Positions 59,991 through 64,000 of a stretch of 64,000 nt of DNA are shown piece by piece (positions within the stretch are counted from its first letter, which is position 1; each line of letters starts with the position of its first letter). Source of the DNA: Flavobacterium sp. CF108. Lineage in GTDB: Bacteria; Bacteroidota; Bacteroidia; Flavobacteriales; Flavobacteriaceae. The position numbers and the translations under genes are program-made. Below the pieces are notes generated by a model. The model was not told where the DNA came from and did no database searches. It saw only the letters and a list, made by a program, of their open reading frames with translations. The stretch covers positions 310,001 to 374,000 of the forward strand of contig NZ_FQWW01000001.1 in NCBI RefSeq assembly GCF_900129795.1, in the 5' to 3' direction.

Positions 59991-60821
59991 ATGACAGAAA
60001 TCTTTAAAATATTTCGTATTACAGCAGCTGAATCTGAAAAGATTCAGCATTCTGTAAACGAACCTCATGCCCATGATTTTGAAGAACTTATTATAGGCGG
60101 ACAAGGACAGATCGAGCATTTTATAGATTTTAAATCCCGTTTAATCGATGCGCCCTTTATTAGTTTTGTTACCCGAGGAAAAATCCATCGTGTAAAACCT
60201 CTTATTAAAGATGGTTTGTGCGATATGTGGGTTTTAAGATTTAAAAGTGAATTTATTGCCGAAACAATTTTTAGTCTTTATGCTTCTTTTCATGACAAGG
60301 CTAACATCAGTATGCAGAGTAATGCCTGTTTTGAAAAATTAGATATTCTCTGTAAAATGATTCATGAGGAATACAATCAGGAAGCCTCTGACCTGGCTGT
60401 TATCCGACAATTGTTAAGCACACTTTTTACCATCATAGAATCTGAACGTCGCAAATTAAACCTAAACGACGATGAGTCAAAGAAAATACAAAGCAGCACT
60501 TTTAAAAATTTCCTAAGACTTTTAGAAGAGTATTACAAAGAGTCTAAAGATGTGAATTTTTATGCCGAAAAACTTTTCATGACCACACGCAATCTCAATT
60601 TAATCTGCCAGAATGTATTACAGCAAAGTGTTTCGGAAATTATAGAAACCCGTAAACTTACCGAAGCCAAAAACTTATTGATGACCACAGATAAAAATAT
60701 TGCTGAAATAGGTTATGAACTCGGATTTAATGAAAAAACCTATTTTACTCACGCCTTTAAACGCAAAGCAGGCCTTACTCCTACTGAGTTTCGGGAAGAA
60801 ATGCTGAAAATGCTTTCCTAA
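59991..60821 (+). CDS. AraC-family transcriptional regulator
   Basis: A 276-residue regulator: N-terminal cupin sensing domain (HSVNEPHAHDFEELIIGGQG, FISFVTRGKIHRVKP, DMWVLRFKSEFI) and C-terminal AraC HTH pair (DVNFYAEKLFMTTRNLNLIC followed by QNVLQQSVSEII; NIAEIGYELGFNEKTYFTHA followed by FKRKAGLTPTEFR). It precedes a three-gene set of SnoaL-like protein, DODA-type dioxygenase and carboxylesterase on the same strand, which it probably controls. Effector unknown, possibly an aromatic or quinone compound given those genes. Confidence 0.92.
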   Translation: MTEIFKIFRITAAESEKIQHSVNEPHAHDFEELIIGGQGQIEHFIDFKSRLIDAPFISFVTRGKIHRVKPLIKDGLCDMWVLRFKSEFIAETIFSLYASFHDKANISMQSNACFEKLDILCKMIHEEYNQEASDLAVIRQLLSTLFTIIESERRKLNLNDDESKKIQSSTFKNFLRLLEEYYKESKDVNFYAEKLFMTTRNLNLICQNVLQQSVSEIIETRKLTEAKNLLMTTDKNIAEIGYELGFNEKTYFTHAFKRKAGLTPTEFREEMLKMLS

Positions 60822-60902
60822 AAACACAACCATTCTTCCGAAAAGCGTTACCGTTCCTTTATCATTTAGATGCAGCTTTGTATCAACAAAATAAATGATA
60901 TT

Positions 60903-61463
60903 ATGAAAAATTCAATTTTAATACAAGCTGCCGCTTTGGCACTTGTTTTTACTGTAAGCACTACAGTAACCGCTCAGAAAAAAGATGATAAGGCTGATTT
61001 GGTAAAACAAATTAAAGAACTCGCTGTAGCAAATGCACAAATAGCCAAAAATCTGGAAACGTTTGACACTTTAGACTTTACGGTTTTTAGTAACCGTGAC
61101 TGGTCAAGACTTCACGAAAGCCATGCAAAAAACATCAAAGTACATTTTCCTGATGGTCATACCGAAGTTGGTTTAGAGCAGCATATCAAAACTTTGGATG
61201 CTATGTTTGTATATGCTCCTGATACCAGAATTAAGGAACATCCCATTAAAATTGGTTCGGGCAATATTACAGCTGTAATGGGCTACATGGAAGGAACTTT
61301 TACAAAACCAATGCCAACAGGTGACGGAAACTTTATACAGCCTACAGGTAAAAAATTCAGACTGCCAATGGCAACAATAGGAATTTGGGAAAACGGAACT
61401 ATGCAGGAAGAATATCTTTTTTGGGATAATAAAGCCTACATGGAGCAAATACTAGGTAAATAA
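60903..61463 (+). CDS. Exported SnoaL-like (ester cyclase-type) protein
   Basis: A 186-residue protein with a signal peptide (ILIQAAALALVFTVSTTVTA, cleavage after AQ) and an NTF2-like SnoaL/ester cyclase domain: FSNRDWSRLHESHAKNIKVH, FPDGHTEVGLEQHIKTLDAM, IKIGSGNITAVMGYMEGTFT, IGIWENGTMQEEYLFWDNKA. The frame begins 33 bases upstream at 60870, but MKNSILIQ gives a normal signal. It starts a run with a DODA-type dioxygenase (9 bases later) and a carboxylesterase. Substrate unknown; periplasmic location is inferred from the signal. Confidence 0.88.
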   Translation: MKNSILIQAAALALVFTVSTTVTAQKKDDKADLVKQIKELAVANAQIAKNLETFDTLDFTVFSNRDWSRLHESHAKNIKVHFPDGHTEVGLEQHIKTLDAMFVYAPDTRIKEHPIKIGSGNITAVMGYMEGTFTKPMPTGDGNFIQPTGKKFRLPMATIGIWENGTMQEEYLFWDNKAYMEQILGK

Positions 61464-61472
61464 ATTGAAGAA

Positions 61473-62363
61473 ATGGACAGAAAAGATTTTTTAAAAACTA
61501 TGGCCATTTTACCATTAGGAGCTGCAGCAATGCAGCTCAGCTCCCTTAAAACAGCAACAGATGCTTTTGGTGCAACACAGCGTATGCCGGTTCTTTTTCT
61601 TGGACACGGTAATCCGATGAATGCTCTTGCAGATAATAATTTTACTCAGGGTTTTGAACAAATTGCCAAAACATTGCCCAAGCCGCGTGCTATACTTTGT
61701 ATTTCTGCACATTGGGAAACTAAAGGTACTTTTGTTACCGCAATGCAAAAACCGGAAACGATTCATGATTTTGGCGGTTTTCCAAAGGCTCTTTTTGACC
61801 TGCAATATCCTGCGCCCGGAAGTCCAGAATTAGCATTAGAAACACAAAACCTTATCACTTCTACTCCGGTTGGACTCAGTAATGACTGGGGTCTGGATCA
61901 CGGATGCTGGTCTGTAATAAAATTTCTTTATCCAAATGCCGATATTCCTATTATTGAAATGAGTATCGATTATACAAAACCTGCTTCGTATCATTATGAA
62001 TTAGGAAAAGAATTGGCAGCCTTAAGACGCAAAGGTGTGCTTATTGTGGGAAGCGGAAACTCGGTACATAATTTACAGCTTGCGGCTTGGGATAAAATGA
62101 TGGTTCCCGGATATGCCTACGAATGGGCTCATATTGCAAATGAAAAAATGAAACAAATGATTTTGGAAGATGATCATCAATCGCTTGTCAATTTTGATAA
62201 ACAAGGACGTGAATTCGAACTCGCTGTTCCTACTCCAGAACATTATATTCCAATGTTATACATATTAGCACTTAAAGAAAAAGACGAAAAAGCTACTGTA
62301 TTTAATGATGCCTTAGTAGCCGGATCACTCAACATGATGTCGATCAAAATTGACAAGGCATGA
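61473..62363 (+). CDS. Extradiol (LigB/DODA-type) aromatic ring dioxygenase
   Basis: A 296-residue enzyme: after a possible signal sequence (LKTMAILPLGAAAMQLSSLK, Tat-like only in the spacing, without RR) the DODA fold follows: MPVLFLGHGNPMNAL, AILCISAHWETKGTF, IHDFGGFPKALFDLQYPAPG, DWGLDHGCWSVIKFLYPNAD, VLIVGSGNSVHNL. The His residues in GHG, SAHWE and LDHG bind the non-heme iron. E. coli YgiD is the best-known relative (4,5-DOPA dioxygenase). It opens catechol rings. Its stop overlaps the start of the carboxylesterase by 4 bases (ATGA), so they are coupled. Confidence 0.9.
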   Translation: MDRKDFLKTMAILPLGAAAMQLSSLKTATDAFGATQRMPVLFLGHGNPMNALADNNFTQGFEQIAKTLPKPRAILCISAHWETKGTFVTAMQKPETIHDFGGFPKALFDLQYPAPGSPELALETQNLITSTPVGLSNDWGLDHGCWSVIKFLYPNADIPIIEMSIDYTKPASYHYELGKELAALRRKGVLIVGSGNSVHNLQLAAWDKMMVPGYAYEWAHIANEKMKQMILEDDHQSLVNFDKQGREFELAVPTPEHYIPMLYILALKEKDEKATVFNDALVAGSLNMMSIKIDKA

Positions 62364-63088
62364 TTGTAAAAAAGCATTTTTGGATATCCTTTGGCATCCT
62401 TATTTTAATTTCAATTTTTAGTTTCACTATTATGAATTCAAGCAGAGAAAATACCAAACTACATTATTTGATAAGACAACCTAAAATCAAAACTACAAAT
62501 CCGTCTTTAATTTTGTTATTGCACGGCGTAGGCGGAAATGAGCAGAACCTTTTTTCTTTTGCCAATGATTTACCCGATAACTTTTTGGTAGTCTCTGCAC
62601 GCGGGCCGCTTACTTTTGGCCCCGAAAGTTTTGCGTGGTTTCAGGTAAATTTCGTTGAGGGAAAACCACAAATCAACGAACAGCAGGCTGAAGCTGCGAG
62701 AGTAACGATTTTAGATTTTATAGAAGATTTAAAACATGAGCTTAATTTTGATGAAAAACAGGTTTATTTAATAGGTTTTAGCCAAGGAGGAATCATGAGT
62801 TACAGCGCGGCTCTTACGGCTCCTGAAAAAATAAAAGGAATTGCCGTTATCAGCGGCAGACTTCTTCCCGAAGTACAACCTCTTATAGCTGATGAAAAAC
62901 GTCTTGAAAACCTTAAAGTTCTTGTTTTGCACGGAAGACAAGATCCGGTTCTTCATCTGCCTTATGCACTCGAAGCTGTAACTTATCTAAAATCAAAAGA
63001 AATGAATCCGGAATTTAAGTCTTACGAAGGAGGTCATACTATAAACAAACAAATGCTTGATGATATAAATCTTTGGCTTGCAAAATAA
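62360..63088 (+). CDS. Carboxylesterase/phospholipase-like alpha/beta hydrolase
   Basis: A 242-residue protein: an N-terminal hydrophobic segment (FWISFGILILISIFSFTIMN) acts as membrane anchor or signal, and the alpha/beta hydrolase fold has LILLLHGVGGNEQNL (oxyanion), the nucleophile in LIGFSQGGIMSYS, the acid in VLVLHGRQDPVLHLP and the His in EGGHTINKQ. It belongs to the YpfH/EstB-like carboxylesterase group. It overlaps the dioxygenase gene by 4 bases. A ring-cleavage product or ester precursor is a possible substrate. A MITE-like repeat follows its stop. Confidence 0.9.
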   Translation: MIVKKHFWISFGILILISIFSFTIMNSSRENTKLHYLIRQPKIKTTNPSLILLLHGVGGNEQNLFSFANDLPDNFLVVSARGPLTFGPESFAWFQVNFVEGKPQINEQQAEAARVTILDFIEDLKHELNFDEKQVYLIGFSQGGIMSYSAALTAPEKIKGIAVISGRLLPEVQPLIADEKRLENLKVLVLHGRQDPVLHLPYALEAVTYLKSKEMNPEFKSYEGGHTINKQMLDDINLWLAK

Positions 63089-63105
63089 TAATCATTCAAA
63101 AAAAT

Positions 63106-63398
63106 GAGGCTGTCTCAAAAGTCGAGGCATCTCTTTTACTATAATTATTTTGTTTGTTTTTAGTGACTTAATTGGTCACTTTTTGATATCCGATTTATCA
63201 TTCCATAGAAATGTTTCGTAGGTAGAAAAAAATAAAGATTAACCACATTTACGTTCCATAGGAACGTTTGATAGATCAAATTATTAAAAAACAATGTCTA
63301 AATCAAACGTCCCTATGGAACGTAATCCATTATAACAATATAATTTTTCTACCAATGAAATGTTCCTACGGAACAAGGGAAACGTGTAAAATAACAAA
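63106..63398. repeat. MITE-like palindromic element, copy 3 (long form, inverted)
   Basis: Reading right to left this matches copies 1 and 2: from the left end GAGGCTGTCTCAAAAGTCGA through the ATTCCATAGAAATG palindrome, CTACGAAACATT complement, ACGTTCCATAGGAACG, the about 40-base inner segment (present in copy 1, missing in copy 2) and GTTCCTACGGAAC at the right end. It lies between the convergent esterase and NDH-2 genes. The right GAGAC terminus is not preserved. Confidence 0.86.
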
Positions 63399-63415
63399 AA
63401 TGAAAAACTTTCTTT

Positions 63416-64000
63416 TTATGATCTAAAAATCATTCGTAAAGATTGATCTTTCGTGATATACGCCACAATCCAATTGTAAAATGTTTTAAGCTTATTGTTA
63501 TAGTTTGCCAAACCAAAAAGATGAATAAAAAGCCACGCCATTAAGGCGAGAAAACCACTAAGATGCAGTTTATGTTTAAAAAGATCAACCACAGCATTGT
63601 GTCTCCCTACAATAGCCATGTCTCCTTTATCAAAATAAATAAAAGACTTTTGTGCTTTTCCTTTTGCAATCAAAGAAAGGTTTTTTGCCAATAACTTTCC
63701 TTGCTGAATAGCAACCTGCGCCAGCTGCGGATGTCCGTTTGGATAATTAGGATCAGAACTCTGAATACAGCTGTCTCCAATGGCATATACAGCATCAGAA
63801 GACATTAATTTATTGTATTGATCTACAATCATTCTGTTTCCTTTTCCCAAACTTGTCTGCGGAATTCCATCAAATACATTAGCCGTTACACCAGCAGTCC
63901 AAATAAGACTTTTGGTTTTAATAGATTCTCCATTTGTAAATTGCACTTCATCATCCATATATGATTTTACCTGTGTATTTAGCTTGATTTTTACATCTAA
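63416..64000 (-). CDS. Type II NADH dehydrogenase-like FAD oxidoreductase, C-terminal part
   Basis: The frame is open to the right edge of the window (visible part about 194 residues, beginning LDVKIKLNTQVKSYMDDEVQ), so the N-terminus with the first FAD/NAD motifs is missing. Seen: IKTKSLIWTAGVTANVFDGI, VYAIGDSCIQSSDPNYPNGH, QLAQVAIQQGKLLAKNL, then the C-terminal amphipathic region LHLSGFLALMAWLFIHLFGL. These match the FAD-binding GD block and membrane-binding tail of NDH-2 enzymes, which transfer electrons from NADH to quinone without pumping protons. An internal ATG at 63958 is not the start. It is convergent with the esterase gene. Confidence 0.9.
   Translation of the reverse strand, partial: LDVKIKLNTQVKSYMDDEVQFTNGESIKTKSLIWTAGVTANVFDGIPQTSLGKGNRMIVDQYNKLMSSDAVYAIGDSCIQSSDPNYPNGHPQLAQVAIQQGKLLAKNLSLIAKGKAQKSFIYFDKGDMAIVGRHNAVVDLFKHKLHLSGFLALMAWLFIHLFGLANYNNKLKTFYNWIVAYITKDQSLRMIFRS

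Noticed and set aside
63416..63958. ATG at 63958 as start of the NDH-2 gene
   Set aside because: The frame is open upstream to the window end with family-typical sequence; the enzyme would lack its FAD domain.

Overview
The window reads as a chromosomal stretch of a Flavobacterium-like member of the Bacteroidota. Support: AT-rich intergenic DNA, promoter -7 boxes of the TAnnTTTG type, almost no Shine-Dalgarno sequences, a type IX secretion (T9SS) C-terminal sorting domain on a large protease, a CarboxypepD-regulatory/TonB-dependent outer-membrane receptor, LytS/LytTR signalling, many lipoproteins and several families of short palindromic interspersed repeats. I saw no rRNA, tRNA, CRISPR array or intact transposase. 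The first gene (WD40 protein) and the last (NDH-2 dehydrogenase) are cut by the window ends.

Layout. 0-3 kb: WD40 fragment, then a Crp/Fnr-like regulator with a metallo-beta-lactamase-fold protein and a SnoaL-like lipoprotein. 3.7-10 kb: a TetR-controlled tripartite RND efflux operon with matching 13-bp operators in front of tetR and in front of the efflux genes. 10-15 kb: SDR, SRPBCC, alpha/beta-hydrolase, a decayed hotdog thioesterase, a second SDR and an AraC regulator. 15-20 kb: a HEIGH-type metalloprotease lipoprotein divergent from a T9SS-secreted subtilase. 20-25 kb: small unknown genes, an XRE regulator, a putAbiC-like membrane protein and a MltR-like protein flanked by two copies of a repeat. 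25-31 kb: a DUF1826-like protein, GNAT, TonB-dependent receptor and a LytS/LytTR two-component pair. 31-37 kb: a Septu-like HNH/ATPase pair and a bacterial aegerolysin plus MACPF-type pore-forming pair. 38-42 kb: exported beta-carbonic anhydrase, two flavin-binding proteins, and a stand-alone ilvN preceded by two tandem Ile-rich leader-peptide attenuators.

44-52 kb holds the most unusual unit, a six-gene minus-strand cluster: TPP-dependent 2-oxo-acid decarboxylase, flavin amino-acid oxidase, ferritin-like (VioB C-terminus type) protein, a 195-residue Cys-rich peptide with repeated CxxxxxC units, a DUF692/MNIO iron oxidase and its DUF2063 partner. The last three form the classic core of an MNIO-modified RiPP pathway; joining it to an amino-acid oxidase, a keto-acid decarboxylase and a ferritin-like enzyme is a combination I do not recognise from described systems.

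52-64 kb is a stress and detoxification neighbourhood: two AhpD/CMD-like proteins, DoxX and DUF4345 membrane proteins, an azoreductase-like flavoprotein, a frameshifted Crp/Fnr regulator, GNAT, a MocR (GntR-aminotransferase) regulator, AraC, a SnoaL-like protein, a DODA-type dioxygenase and a carboxylesterase. Three copies of a direct-repeat motif (TGGACTA, then CTGGTCT, 23 bp start to start) lie in front of doxX, the GNAT gene and the mocR/CMD divergent pair, which suggests a local MocR regulon.

A 245-295 bp MITE-like palindromic element occurs three times (about 19.6, 38.7 and 63.1 kb), each time exactly between the 3' ends of convergent genes. Other repeat families are at 10.0, 12.9, 23.5/24.5 and 54.8 kb.
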